A DNA stretch of 36,720 nucleotides from NCBI GenBank assembly GCA_030837785.1, contig JAUQYA010000007.1, positions 1 through 36,720 on the forward strand. Reading direction: 5' to 3'. The stretch's first letter is position 1. The number at the start of each line of letters is the position of its first letter. Position numbers and translations under genes: made by a program. Under the pieces are notes generated by a model. That model worked only from the letters and a program-made list of their open reading frames with translations, searched no databases and had not been told where the DNA came from. Source of the stretch: Albidovulum sp. (lineage in GTDB: Bacteria; Pseudomonadota; Alphaproteobacteria; Rhodobacterales; Rhodobacteraceae). Shown piece after piece: positions 14,302-22,045 of the stretch.

Positions 14302-14312
14302 GCCCCGCCACC

Positions 14313-14339
14313 CGGAGGGGCGGAAATCCCGCCCCTCCG
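14313..14339 (-). terminator. Terminator hairpin of the pyrimidine operon
   Basis: Perfect 11-bp arms (CGGAGGGGCGG/CCGCCCCTCCG) with an AAATC loop, 22 bases beyond the stop of the substrate-binding-protein gene, the last gene of the operon. No T-run, as with the other hairpins here. Confidence 0.65.
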
Positions 14340-14361
14340 CACCGTCTCCGGGCCTTGCGCC

Positions 14362-15342
14362 CTATTGCAGCGCCTTGTCGGTGACCTGGTGCGTCCAGGC
14401 CCCTTCCGGCGCCTTGGTGATCACCGCGTCCGAGCCCCCCGACATCAGCGCATCCACCGTGCGCTGGTAGTCGGCCTCGTCCAGCGTGCCGTTCGAGCCG
14501 GCGGTCAGCTTGGCGATCTCGCCCATCATGAACTTCTGGTGCGCCTCGGTCTGGGCGCCGGTGTCGTCATTGTCGAGCACGATCATCGCCGCGTCGTCGG
14601 GGTTCTCCTCGGCCCATTTCCAGCCTTTCATGCTGGCGCGGACGAACTTCACCATCTTCTCGTCGAAGGCCGGATCGGCAAGCTTGTCCTGCATCACCCA
14701 GAGCCCGTCCTCGAGCGTCGCCACGCCCTCGTCGGTGTAGTTGAAGTTGACAAGCTGGTCGGGGGTGATCCCGGCGTCCAGCACCTGGCCGTATTCGTTG
14801 TAGGTCATGGTCGAGATGCAGGCCGCCTGCTTTTGCAGCAGCGGATCGACGTTGAAGCCCTGTTTCAGCACCGTCACGCCCTCGGGCGAGCCGTCGGTCT
14901 TCAGCCCGAGCTTGCCCATCCAGTTCAGGAACGGATATTCGTTGCCGCCGAACCAGACGCCCAGGGTCTTGCCCTTGAAGTCGGCCGGGGTGGTGATCCC
15001 GGATTCCTTCAGGCAGGTCAGCTGCATGCCGCTCGACTTGAAGGGCTGGGCGATGTTGACGATCGGCAGCCCCTTCTCGCGCGCCGCCAGCGCCGAGGGC
15101 ATCCAGTCCACCATCACGTCGGCACCGCCACCGGCCATCACCTGGGTCGGCGCCACGTCCGGCCCGCCCGGCAGGATGGTGACGTTCAGCCCCTCCTCAT
15201 CGTAGAAGCCCTTGTCCTTGGCGACGTAATAGCCCGCGAACTGGGCCTGGGTGACCCATTTCAGTTGCAGCGTCACGTCCTCGGCCCAGGCGGCAGAGCC
15301 CAGAAGCGCGGCCAGCGCCGCCCCGATCGTCAGTCGTTTCAT
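14362..15342 (-). CDS. ABC transporter substrate-binding protein (NMT1/THI5-like), probable pyrimidine uptake
   Basis: The 326-residue precursor has a signal peptide (MKRLTIGAALAALLGSAAWA, cut before Glu-Asp). The mature part is typical of the NMT1/THI5-like group that binds pyrimidine-type ligands: VTLQLKWVTQAQFAGYYVAKDKG, then GLNVTILPGG, WMPSALAAREKG and GVWFGGNEYPF. Related proteins bind thiamine precursors, riboflavin or hydroxymethylpyrimidine. Here it is the last gene of an operon with pyrimidine-degrading enzymes, so a pyrimidine or its breakdown intermediate is the likely ligand. Start ATG 15342 has AGGAGAGG upstream. Followed by the 11-bp hairpin. Confidence 0.9.
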   Translation of the reverse strand: MKRLTIGAALAALLGSAAWAEDVTLQLKWVTQAQFAGYYVAKDKGFYDEEGLNVTILPGGPDVAPTQVMAGGGADVMVDWMPSALAAREKGLPIVNIAQPFKSSGMQLTCLKESGITTPADFKGKTLGVWFGGNEYPFLNWMGKLGLKTDGSPEGVTVLKQGFNVDPLLQKQAACISTMTYNEYGQVLDAGITPDQLVNFNYTDEGVATLEDGLWVMQDKLADPAFDEKMVKFVRASMKGWKWAEENPDDAAMIVLDNDDTGAQTEAHQKFMMGEIAKLTAGSNGTLDEADYQRTVDALMSGGSDAVITKAPEGAWTHQVTDKALQ

Positions 15343-15382
15343 GTCGTCCTCTCCTGTTGCGGGGGCCTGTCGCCGCCCCCTG

Positions 15383-16285
15383 TTAACGCCGCTGCGACGG
15401 ATGCCAGAAGGTCATCCGCCGTTCAATGAAGGCCACGAGGCCGTAGAAGGCCGATCCGACCACCGCGGCCACCGCGATCTCGGCCCAGATCATGTCGAGC
15501 GAAAGCTGCCCGATCGAGGCATTGATGCGGAACCCCATGCCGACGATCGGGCTGCCGAAGAACTCCGCCACGATGGCGCCGATCAGCGCCAGTGTCGTGG
15601 CGATCTTCAGCCCGTTGAAAAGGAACGGCAGTGCCGCCGGAAAGCGCAGCTTCCACAGCGTCTGCCAGTAGCTCGCCGAATAGGTCGCCATCAGGTCGCG
15701 CTGCATCGGCTCGGTCGCCTTCAGCCCCGCGACCATGTTCACCAGAACCGGGAAGAAGACCATGACGACCACCACCGCCGCCTTCGACTGCCAGTCGAAA
15801 CCGAACCACATCACCATGATCGGCGCAATGCCGACGATGGGAAGGGCGGCGACGAAATTGCCCACCGGCAAAAGCCCGCGTTGCAGGAAGGGCGAGCGGT
15901 CGATCAGGATGGCGGTCAGGACGGCGGCGGCGCAGCCCAGCAGATAGCCCGACAGCGCCCCCTTGATCGCGGTCTGGACGAAATCGGCCCAGAGGAGCGG
16001 CAGGCTTGCCGCGATCCGCTGGGCAATCGCCGAGGGCGCGGGCAGGATCACCGGCGAAATCGCGAAGAGCCGCACCGCCAGCTCCCAGAGCGCCAGCACC
16101 GCAAGCCCGAAGATCGCCGGCACCAGCCAGCGAAGGCCCGGGCCGCGAAGGCGCGAGAGCTGCGCGTTCAGGAACCAGGCGCCGAACCACAGCCCGAGGA
16201 GCGCGGCAAGCCGCGCGTCGACCGCCAGCGCCGCCAGCGCCAGCGCCGCCGCGACCAGCCAGAATGGGGAAATCGCCCGGCTCAT
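15383..16285 (-). CDS. ABC transporter permease (pyrimidine importer, second subunit)
   Basis: The 300-residue inner-membrane permease is of the NitT/TauT-SsuC type. Several short hydrophobic segments in the first 60 residues precede the core domain. The coupling segment reads RDLMATYSASYWQTLWKLRFPAALPFLFNGLKIA, of which EA-loop-like residues are YSASYWQTLWKLRFPAALP. Its start overlaps the stop of the partner permease by four bases (ATGA), so the two are translationally coupled and probably form a heterodimer. It is 40 bases upstream of the substrate-binding protein. Confidence 0.9.
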   Translation of the reverse strand: MSRAISPFWLVAAALALAALAVDARLAALLGLWFGAWFLNAQLSRLRGPGLRWLVPAIFGLAVLALWELAVRLFAISPVILPAPSAIAQRIAASLPLLWADFVQTAIKGALSGYLLGCAAAVLTAILIDRSPFLQRGLLPVGNFVAALPIVGIAPIMVMWFGFDWQSKAAVVVVMVFFPVLVNMVAGLKATEPMQRDLMATYSASYWQTLWKLRFPAALPFLFNGLKIATTLALIGAIVAEFFGSPIVGMGFRINASIGQLSLDMIWAEIAVAAVVGSAFYGLVAFIERRMTFWHPSQRR

Positions 16286-17145
16286 CTGACCAGCCCCATG
16301 CGCGAGAGCGTCACCCGCTCCACCGCGCCGATGATCATGACGAGGCCCGCCGCGACGATGGCGGCGGCGAAGAGCGCGGCCCAGATCTGCACCGTCTGGC
16401 CATAGTAGGATCCGGTCAGAAGCCGCGCCCCAAGCCCCGCCACCGCCCCGGTCGGCAGTTCGCCGACAATGGCGCCGACGAGCGAGGCGGCGACGCCGAC
16501 CTTGAGCGAGGCGAAGAGATAGGGCAGCGACGCCGGCAGCCTGAGTTTCAGGAGAACCTCGCGCGCACTGGCGTTGTAGGTGCGCAGAAGATCAAGCTGC
16601 ATCGCGTCGGGGCTTCTCAGCCCCTTGACCATGCCGACGACCACCGGGAAGAACGAGAGGTAAGCCGAGATGATCGACTTCGGCACCAGCCCCTGCAACC
16701 CCAGGGAATTCATCACCACGATGATCATCGGCGCGATGGCGAGGATCGGGATGGTCTGGCTGGCGATCGCCCAGGGCATGACGCTCATGTCCATCGCCCG
16801 GTTGTGGACGATCCCCACGGCGAGCGCGATACCGAGCACCGTGCCGATGGCGAAGCCGAGGAGCGTCGCCGACAGCGTCACCCAGCCGTGGTAGACGAGG
16901 CTGCGCTTCGAGGTCACCGCCTGGCCCATGACCCCGTCCCAGAGCCCCTTCGCCACCTGGTGCGGCGCCGGCAGCACGGGGCGCTCCTGCTGGAGCGTGT
17001 CCCGGACCAGCGCGCCGAAGGACACCTCCGTCCCCGCCCGCGCCGCCTGGTCGTAGGTCCAGGCGGAGTTGAGCCAGACCGCGGCGGCATACCAGAGCGC
17101 GACGATGGCGGCGAGCACGGCGAGGATTGGCAGGACGGACCTCAT
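16282..17145 (-). CDS. ABC transporter permease (pyrimidine importer, first subunit)
   Basis: This 287-residue permease is homologous to its neighbour. An N-terminal helix (SVLPILAVLAAIVALWYAAAVW) is followed by a periplasmic segment and the core domain with the loop YNASAREVLLKLRLPASLPYLF. Start is ATG 17145, which overlaps the stop of the SMR-like gene by four bases; a longer frame to 17211 would run into that gene and encodes a non-typical Arg-rich leader. It overlaps the next permease the same way. Two different permeases with one ATPase gene imply a heterodimeric channel. Confidence 0.9.
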   Translation of the reverse strand: MRSVLPILAVLAAIVALWYAAAVWLNSAWTYDQAARAGTEVSFGALVRDTLQQERPVLPAPHQVAKGLWDGVMGQAVTSKRSLVYHGWVTLSATLLGFAIGTVLGIALAVGIVHNRAMDMSVMPWAIASQTIPILAIAPMIIVVMNSLGLQGLVPKSIISAYLSFFPVVVGMVKGLRSPDAMQLDLLRTYNASAREVLLKLRLPASLPYLFASLKVGVAASLVGAIVGELPTGAVAGLGARLLTGSYYGQTVQIWAALFAAAIVAAGLVMIIGAVERVTLSRMGLVR

Positions 17146-17477
17146 CCCCGGCCCCCCGTCGGCCAGACGATCATCGCCACCGCGGCGAGGCCGAGCGCGA
17201 TCCCGCCCCATTGCAGCGCCGTCGGCCGTTCGGCGAAGACCGTCACCGCCACCAGGGTGGCGAGCAGCAGTTGCAGCACGGCGGAAACCGAGATCGCCAC
17301 CGCCATGCCGCTCTCGCGCATCACCCGCACCATCACGAGGTTGCCGGCGGCATAGAGCGCGAGCGACAGGAGGATCAGCACAAGCTGACCCTGCGTCACA
17401 TAGGCGCGCAGCGCCGAGGCCGCGCCGACGAAAATCCCGGTCGCCGCGCCGAGCCAGAGGAGTGTGCCCCCGTTCAT
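17142..17477 (-). CDS. SMR/DMT-like four-helix transporter protein inside the ABC operon
   Basis: The 111-residue protein has four predicted helices and ends in FAERPTALQWGGIALGLAAVAMI, a typical DMT/SMR last helix with its preceding loop. The first helix lacks the membrane Glu (Glu14 in EmrE) needed for cation/drug antiport, so it is not a standard drug pump. It is the size of one half of an EamA carrier and would have to dimerise. It lies between the ATPase and permease genes and is coupled to the permease by an ATGA overlap. Its part in pyrimidine handling, perhaps product export, is unknown. Confidence 0.82.
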   Translation of the reverse strand: MNGGTLLWLGAATGIFVGAASALRAYVTQGQLVLILLSLALYAAGNLVMVRVMRESGMAVAISVSAVLQLLLATLVAVTVFAERPTALQWGGIALGLAAVAMIVWPTGGRG

Positions 17478-17594
17478 CGCCCGCCCCCTTCCGCCGGCCG
17501 GCCCCGTTGCGCAGCCGCCGGTTCCACCGTGCGCCCTGTCGGGACGGAAAACCGACGCAAGCCCGACGCGAAACCGACGGATGCGGGACGGGGA

Positions 17595-18389
17595 TCAGAC
17601 CTCATCGCCATGCCCGTGCCGCAGCCCCTCGCGCACCCGGTGCGCGATGGCGATGAACTCGGCCGAATCGCGGATGTCGAGCGGCCTTTCCCGGGGCAGG
17701 GTCGAGTCGATCACGTCGGTGATCCGCCCCGGTCGCGGGCTCATCACCACGATCTTCGTCGACAGATAGACCGCCTCGGGGATCGAATGGGTGACGAAGC
17801 CGATGGTCTTCTCGGTCCGCGCCCAGAGCTTCAGAAGCTCCTCGTTCAGCCGGTCGCGGACGATCTCGTCCAAGGCGCCGAAAGGCTCATCCATCAGCAA
17901 TATGTCGGCGTCGAAGGCGAGCGCCCGGGCGATCGAGGCGCGCTGCTGCATGCCGCCCGAGAGCTGCCAGGGGTATTTCTTGCCGAAGCCCTCAAGGTCG
18001 ACCAGGCTGAGGACACGGGCAATCCGCTCCTCCTGCTCGGCCCTGGAAAACCCCATGATCTCAAGGGGAAGCCGGATGTTTCCGGCAATCGTCCGCCACG
18101 GGTAAAGCCCCGCCGCCTGAAAGACATAGCCATAGGCCCGCGCCTGCCTTGCGGCATCCGGCGCCATGCCGTTGACGGTGAGCGTGCCCTCCGTCGGATG
18201 TTCCAGCGCGGCGATGGCGCGCAGGAAGGTGGTCTTGCCGCAGCCCGAGGGGCCGATGAAAGAGACGAACTCGCCCTTGCCGATGGTCAGGGTCACGCCC
18301 TTCAGCGCGTGCACCGGCCCGTCATCGGTCGGGAACGTCAGCCCGACGCCCCTGGCCTCGATCACCGGCCGGCTCATGGTATCCTTCAT
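17595..18389 (-). CDS. ABC transporter ATPase of the pyrimidine importer
   Basis: The 264-residue nucleotide-binding protein has Walker A GPSGCGKT (46-53), Q-loop FQAAGLYPW (90-98), signature LSGGMQQR (143-150), Walker B ILLMDEP (163-169) and switch His in VTHS. It is of the NitT/TauT/SsuB type that pairs with NMT1-like binding proteins. ATG 18389 follows directly on the stop codon of the dihydropyrimidinase gene (TGAATG), so translation is coupled; an internal ATG at 18377 is possible. A gap of 117 bases with no gene separates it from the SMR-like gene. Confidence 0.94.
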   Translation of the reverse strand: MKDTMSRPVIEARGVGLTFPTDDGPVHALKGVTLTIGKGEFVSFIGPSGCGKTTFLRAIAALEHPTEGTLTVNGMAPDAARQARAYGYVFQAAGLYPWRTIAGNIRLPLEIMGFSRAEQEERIARVLSLVDLEGFGKKYPWQLSGGMQQRASIARALAFDADILLMDEPFGALDEIVRDRLNEELLKLWARTEKTIGFVTHSIPEAVYLSTKIVVMSPRPGRITDVIDSTLPRERPLDIRDSAEFIAIAHRVREGLRHGHGDEV

Positions 18390-19844
18390 TCACACCCCGC
18401 TCGCCGGAATGCCCGTCCGCTGCACGGGCCGGGGCGAAGTCAGCTCCTTCCAGGAGGAGAGCGCCGAATTCACCGGGTTTCCCGCCTTGCGGGCGACGAA
18501 CTCGCCGTGGCCTTCCCGCGTCTCGACCTTGCCGTCATTGACCGCGACGACCCCGCGGGTCAGCGTGTAGCGCGGCAGGCCCTTCACCGTCTTGCCTTCG
18601 AAGACGTTGTAATCAATGGCAGATTGCTGGCTTCCGGCCGAAATCGTCTTCTCCTTCTCCGGGTCCCAGACGACGATATCGGCATCGGCGCCGACAAGGA
18701 TCGCGCCCTTTTTCGGATAGCAGTTCAATATCTTGGCGATGTTCGTTGAAGTGACTGCAACGAATTCGTTGGGCGTCAGCCGGCCGGTCGCCACGCCTTG
18801 GGTCCAGAGCATCGGCATCCGGTCCTCGAGCCCCCCGGTGCCGTTCGGGATCTTGGTGAAATCGCCGACGCCGAAGCGCTTCTGTTCGGTGGTGAAGGCG
18901 CAATGGTCGGTGGCGACAACCGACAATGACCCCGACTGCAACCCGGCCCAGAGGCTGTCCTGATGCTTCTGGTTGCGGAACGGCGGCGACATGACGCGGC
19001 GGGCGGCATGGTCCCAGTCCTTGTTGAAATACTCACTCTCATCCAGCGTCAGGTGCTGGATCAGGGGCTCGCCCCAGACCCGCTTGCCCTGCATCCGGGC
19101 GCGACGGATCGCCTCATGCGCCTCCTCGCAGGAGGTATGGACGACATACAAGGGCACACCAGCCATGTCGGCGATCATGATGGCGCGGTTGGTCGCCTCG
19201 CCCTCCACCTGCGGCGGGCGGGAATAGGCGTGGGCCTCGGGGCCGGTATTGCCCTCGCGCAGGAGCTTCGCCGAAAGCTCCGCCACCACGTCGCCGTTCT
19301 CCGCATGGACAAGCGCGATGCCGCCAAGCTCCGCGAGCCTGCGGAACGAGGCATACATCTCGTCGTCATTCACCATCAGGGCACCCTTGTAGGCCATGAA
19401 ATGCTTGAAGGTGGTGATGCCCTCCTGCTCGATCACCGTCTTCATCTCGTCGAAGACCTGTTTCCCCCACCAGGTCACCGCCATGTGGTAGCTGTAATCG
19501 CAATTCGCCCGGCCGGACTTGTTGTGCCACATCTTCTTGGCGTCGATCAGCCCCTGCCCCTGCCCCGGCAGCACGAAGTCCACCACCATCGTCGTGCCGC
19601 CCGCCAGCGCCGCGCGGGTGCCGCTTTCGAAATCGTCGGTGGAATAGGTGCCCATGAAGGGCATCTCCAGATGCGTGTGCGGGTCGATGCCGCCGGGCAT
19701 GACATAGCAGCCGGTGGCGTCGAGGGTGCGGTCGCCCTTGAGGTTGTCGCCGATCGCGGTGATCCTGCCGCCGTCGATCAGCACGTCGGCCTTGTAGGTC
19801 AGGTCGGCGGTGACGATGGTGCCGTTGCGGATGATGGTGGTCAT
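18390..19844 (-). CDS. Dihydropyrimidinase (D-hydantoinase family)
   Basis: It hydrolyses dihydrouracil and dihydrothymine to N-carbamoyl-beta-amino acids, the second step of reductive pyrimidine degradation, in the cytosol. Metal ligands are His57 and His59 (GGIDPHTHLEMPF), the carboxylated Lys153 (FKHFMAYKG), His180 (LVHAEN), the His in YVVHTSC and the Asp in VATDHCAF. The length of 484 residues is normal. Start is ATG 19844; the longer frame to 20054 overlaps the upstream gene and is rejected. The last bases join the ATPase gene. The gene follows pydC after an 89-base gap that holds a terminator-like double hairpin. Confidence 0.94.
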   Translation of the reverse strand: MTTIIRNGTIVTADLTYKADVLIDGGRITAIGDNLKGDRTLDATGCYVMPGGIDPHTHLEMPFMGTYSTDDFESGTRAALAGGTTMVVDFVLPGQGQGLIDAKKMWHNKSGRANCDYSYHMAVTWWGKQVFDEMKTVIEQEGITTFKHFMAYKGALMVNDDEMYASFRRLAELGGIALVHAENGDVVAELSAKLLREGNTGPEAHAYSRPPQVEGEATNRAIMIADMAGVPLYVVHTSCEEAHEAIRRARMQGKRVWGEPLIQHLTLDESEYFNKDWDHAARRVMSPPFRNQKHQDSLWAGLQSGSLSVVATDHCAFTTEQKRFGVGDFTKIPNGTGGLEDRMPMLWTQGVATGRLTPNEFVAVTSTNIAKILNCYPKKGAILVGADADIVVWDPEKEKTISAGSQQSAIDYNVFEGKTVKGLPRYTLTRGVVAVNDGKVETREGHGEFVARKAGNPVNSALSSWKELTSPRPVQRTGIPASGV

Positions 19845-19895
19845 ATGGCTTTTCCCTCGACTCTCCGGGCCCTTGCCCTTCTTCGTTGTCCAAAT

Positions 19896-19926
19896 ACCCC
19901 CGGGGGTCCGGGGGCGGCGCCCCCGG
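19896..19926 (-). terminator. Double hairpin between pydC and the dihydropyrimidinase gene
   Basis: CCGGGGGC-GGC-GCCCCCGG (19908-19926) is followed on the minus strand by the 12-base palindrome ACCCCCGGGGGT and then ATTTGGACAACGAAGAAG. From memory this GC hairpin plus TATTTGGACAA-like tail is a recurring intergenic element in Rhodobacteraceae. Inside the operon it could attenuate the downstream genes. Confidence 0.6.
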
Positions 19927-19933
19927 CCTCGCC

Positions 19934-21184
19934 TCAGGAGATGACCTCCGCCGTCTCCAGCACGGCGTGCAACAGCACATCCGTCCCCGCCGCCGCCCAG
20001 TCGGGGGAAATCTCCTCGGCCTCGTTGTGGGAAAGGCCGTCGACGCAGGGGCACATGATCATCGCGGTCGGCGCCACCCGGTTGATCCAGCAGGCATCGT
20101 GGCCCGCGCCGGAGACGATGTCCATGTGGGAATAGCCAAGCTTTTCAGCGGCATCGCGCACCGCCTTCACGCAACCCTCGTCGAAGGTGGGCGGGTCGAA
20201 CTGGCCGACGATCCGGGCGGAGAAGTTGACGCCGATGTCGGCGCAGAGCGCCGGAGCGCGGGCGTGGAACTCCGCCACCATCTCCTCCAGCGTCTGAAGG
20301 ATATGGCTGCGCAGGTCGACGGTGAAGACCACCTTCTCGGCGATGATGTTGCGGCTGTTCGGGTAGACGTCGATATGGCCGATGGCGCCGACGGCGTTCG
20401 GCTGGCGCTTCATCGCGATCTGGTGGACAAGCTCGGTGACGCGGGCGAGGCCGCGCCCGGCGTTGCGCCTGAGATACATCGGCGTCGAGCCGGTGTGCTG
20501 GCCCTTGCCGGTTACCGTGCATTCGATCCACCGCAACCCCTGGCCGTGGGTGACGACGCCGATCTGCTTGCCCTCGGCCTCGAGGATCGGGCCCTGCTCG
20601 ATGTGCAGCTCGAACATCGCCTTCATCTTCCGCGCGCCGACCTTCTCGGTGCCCTTCCAGCCGATCCGCTCCAGCTCGTCGCCGAGCCTCAGCCCCTTGG
20701 CGTCGCGCCGGTCGTATGCATCGTCCTGCGCGATCACCCCGGCGAAGACGCCGGAGGCGAGCATGGCGGGGGCGAAGCGCGTCCCTTCCTCGTTGGTCCA
20801 GTTGGTGACGACGATCGGGTGTTTCGTCCGGATGCCGAGGTCGTTCAGCGTCCGCACCACCTCGAGCGCGCCGAGCACGCCGAGGACGCCGTCATACTTG
20901 CCCCCGGTCGGCTGGGTGTCGAGGTGGCTGCCCATGTAGACCGGCAGCGCCTTCGGATCCTCGCCCGCCCGCGTGGCGAACATGGTGCCCATCTCGTCCA
21001 CGCCCATCGTCATGCCGGCGTCCTGGCACCATTTCTGGAACAGCCTGCGGCCCTCGGCATCGGCGTCGGTCAGGGTCTGGCGGTTGTTGCCGCCGGCGAC
21101 GCCGGGTCCGATCTTCGCCATCTCCATGAGCGAATCCCACAAGCGTGCAGAATCTATCCTGAGGTTCTCTCCGGGCGCGGGCAT
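19934..21184 (-). CDS. pydC: N-carbamoyl-beta-alanine amidase (beta-ureidopropionase, M20 family)
   Basis: It releases beta-alanine (or beta-aminoisobutyrate), CO2 and ammonia from the carbamoyl intermediate, the third step of the pathway. The 416-residue M20 amidohydrolase shows GSHLDTQPTGGKYDG, NWTNEEGTRF, HIEQGPILE and GAGHDACW, the metal and substrate motifs of the carbamoylase/allantoate amidohydrolase group. The dihydropyrimidinase neighbour decides for carbamoyl-beta-alanine. Start ATG 21184 has CAGGAGG six bases upstream. It is the first gene of the operon; its promoter region contains two RutR-type operators shared with the divergent TetR gene. Confidence 0.92.
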   Translation of the reverse strand: MPAPGENLRIDSARLWDSLMEMAKIGPGVAGGNNRQTLTDADAEGRRLFQKWCQDAGMTMGVDEMGTMFATRAGEDPKALPVYMGSHLDTQPTGGKYDGVLGVLGALEVVRTLNDLGIRTKHPIVVTNWTNEEGTRFAPAMLASGVFAGVIAQDDAYDRRDAKGLRLGDELERIGWKGTEKVGARKMKAMFELHIEQGPILEAEGKQIGVVTHGQGLRWIECTVTGKGQHTGSTPMYLRRNAGRGLARVTELVHQIAMKRQPNAVGAIGHIDVYPNSRNIIAEKVVFTVDLRSHILQTLEEMVAEFHARAPALCADIGVNFSARIVGQFDPPTFDEGCVKAVRDAAEKLGYSHMDIVSGAGHDACWINRVAPTAMIMCPCVDGLSHNEAEEISPDWAAAGTDVLLHAVLETAEVIS

Positions 21185-21224
21185 CGTGTCCTCCTGTCGG
21201 CCTCGTGAGGGGTCTTGGCGCCCC

Positions 21225-21254
21225 TTGCGGCGACTCGTTTTCTGACCGTATGGT
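21225..21254 (+). promoter_or_regulatory. Predicted promoter of the TetR gene
   Basis: TTGCGG (21225-21230), an 18-base spacer and TATGGT (21249-21254). The minus-10 is inside the first operator, so operator binding would shut off the regulator's own gene. Confidence 0.4.
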
Positions 21255-21257
21255 CAG
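21242..21257. promoter_or_regulatory. RutR-type operator 1
   Basis: CTGACCGTATGGTCAG fits the RutR consensus TTGACCANNTGGTCAA at 11 of 14 defined bases with the same arm spacing. It lies 58 bases from the pydC start and 53 from the tetR start. Confidence 0.7.
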
Positions 21258-21275
21258 GGTCGAGAGCACCACAGC

Positions 21276-21291
21276 CTGACCAACCGGTCAA
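21276..21291. promoter_or_regulatory. RutR-type operator 2
   Basis: CTGACCAACCGGTCAA matches the RutR consensus at 12 of 14 defined bases. Its centre is 34 bp from that of operator 1, just over three helical turns, so two dimers could bind on nearly the same face. It ends 18 bases before the tetR start codon. Confidence 0.7.
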
Positions 21292-21309
21292 CGGAAATCT
21301 CGCGGGGAC

Positions 21310-21963
21310 ATGGCCGAGCCCGACCGCCAGAACAAGCGCAACGCGATCCGCCGCGAGAACGAGCGGGTGATCCTTTCGGCTGCCGAAAAGGTCTTCGCCG
21401 AGGCAGGCTTCGGCGGCGCGACGATGCAGCTCATCGCCGACATGGCGGGCCTGCCCAAGGCCAACCTGCACTACTACTTCGCCACCAAGGAAGAGCTTTA
21501 CCGCAAGGTCGTGCAGCAGATCTTCGAGATCTGGCTGCATGCCGCCGACGTCTTCGACAAGGCCCCGGGGCCGGTCGAGGGGATCGGCGCCTATATCGAC
21601 GCCAAGATGGAGATCTCGCGCCGTCATCCCTTCGGCTCGAAGGTCTGGGCCAGCGAGGTGATGCACGGCGCCCCGGTCATCCAGGACTATCTGGAGACAA
21701 CGCTGAGGGACTGGACCGAGGGGCGCGCGGGGGTGATCCGGCGCTGGATCGCCGAGGGCCGGATGGCGCCGGTCGACCCGAACCACCTTCTCTACATGCT
21801 CTGGGCGGCGACCCAGCACTATGCCGACTTCGGCCACCAGATCGAGACGCTGAACGGCGGCCGACCGCTTTCCGACCGCCAGTGGGCCGAGGCGAAGGAG
21901 AGCGTGAAGGTGGTGATCCTGCGGGGGATCGGGGCGATCCCGGCGCGGGCGGGCCCCGCCTGA
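21310..21963 (+). CDS. TetR-family regulator, RutR-like, divergent from the pyrimidine operon
   Basis: The 217-residue protein has a TetR helix-turn-helix (VILSAAEKVFAEAGFGGATMQLIAD, then GLPKANLHYYFATKEELY). Its ligand domain aligns with RutR: WASEVMHGAPVIQDYL, RRWIAEGRMAPVDPNHLLYMLWAATQHYADFGHQIE. E. coli RutR releases DNA on binding uracil or thymine. The divergent position, with two RutR-type operators in the gap, makes it the probable repressor of pydC and downstream genes and of itself. Compared with the second RutR at 23101 it keeps AATQHYADF but has HYYF for LYYF. Start ATG 21310. Confidence 0.9.
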   Translation: MAEPDRQNKRNAIRRENERVILSAAEKVFAEAGFGGATMQLIADMAGLPKANLHYYFATKEELYRKVVQQIFEIWLHAADVFDKAPGPVEGIGAYIDAKMEISRRHPFGSKVWASEVMHGAPVIQDYLETTLRDWTEGRAGVIRRWIAEGRMAPVDPNHLLYMLWAATQHYADFGHQIETLNGGRPLSDRQWAEAKESVKVVILRGIGAIPARAGPA

Positions 21964-22045
21964 CCACGCCGGAAACCCTGCGCGCCGTCGGCCCATCCGG
22001 TGCGCCGGTCCGGCCGCCGAGCCGCGCGGCACACGAAAGGATATA

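Noticed and set aside
18390..20054. Longer start for the dihydropyrimidinase at 20054
   Set aside because: The extension overlaps pydC and encodes an Arg/Gly-rich leader; ATG 19844 begins the usual family N-terminus.
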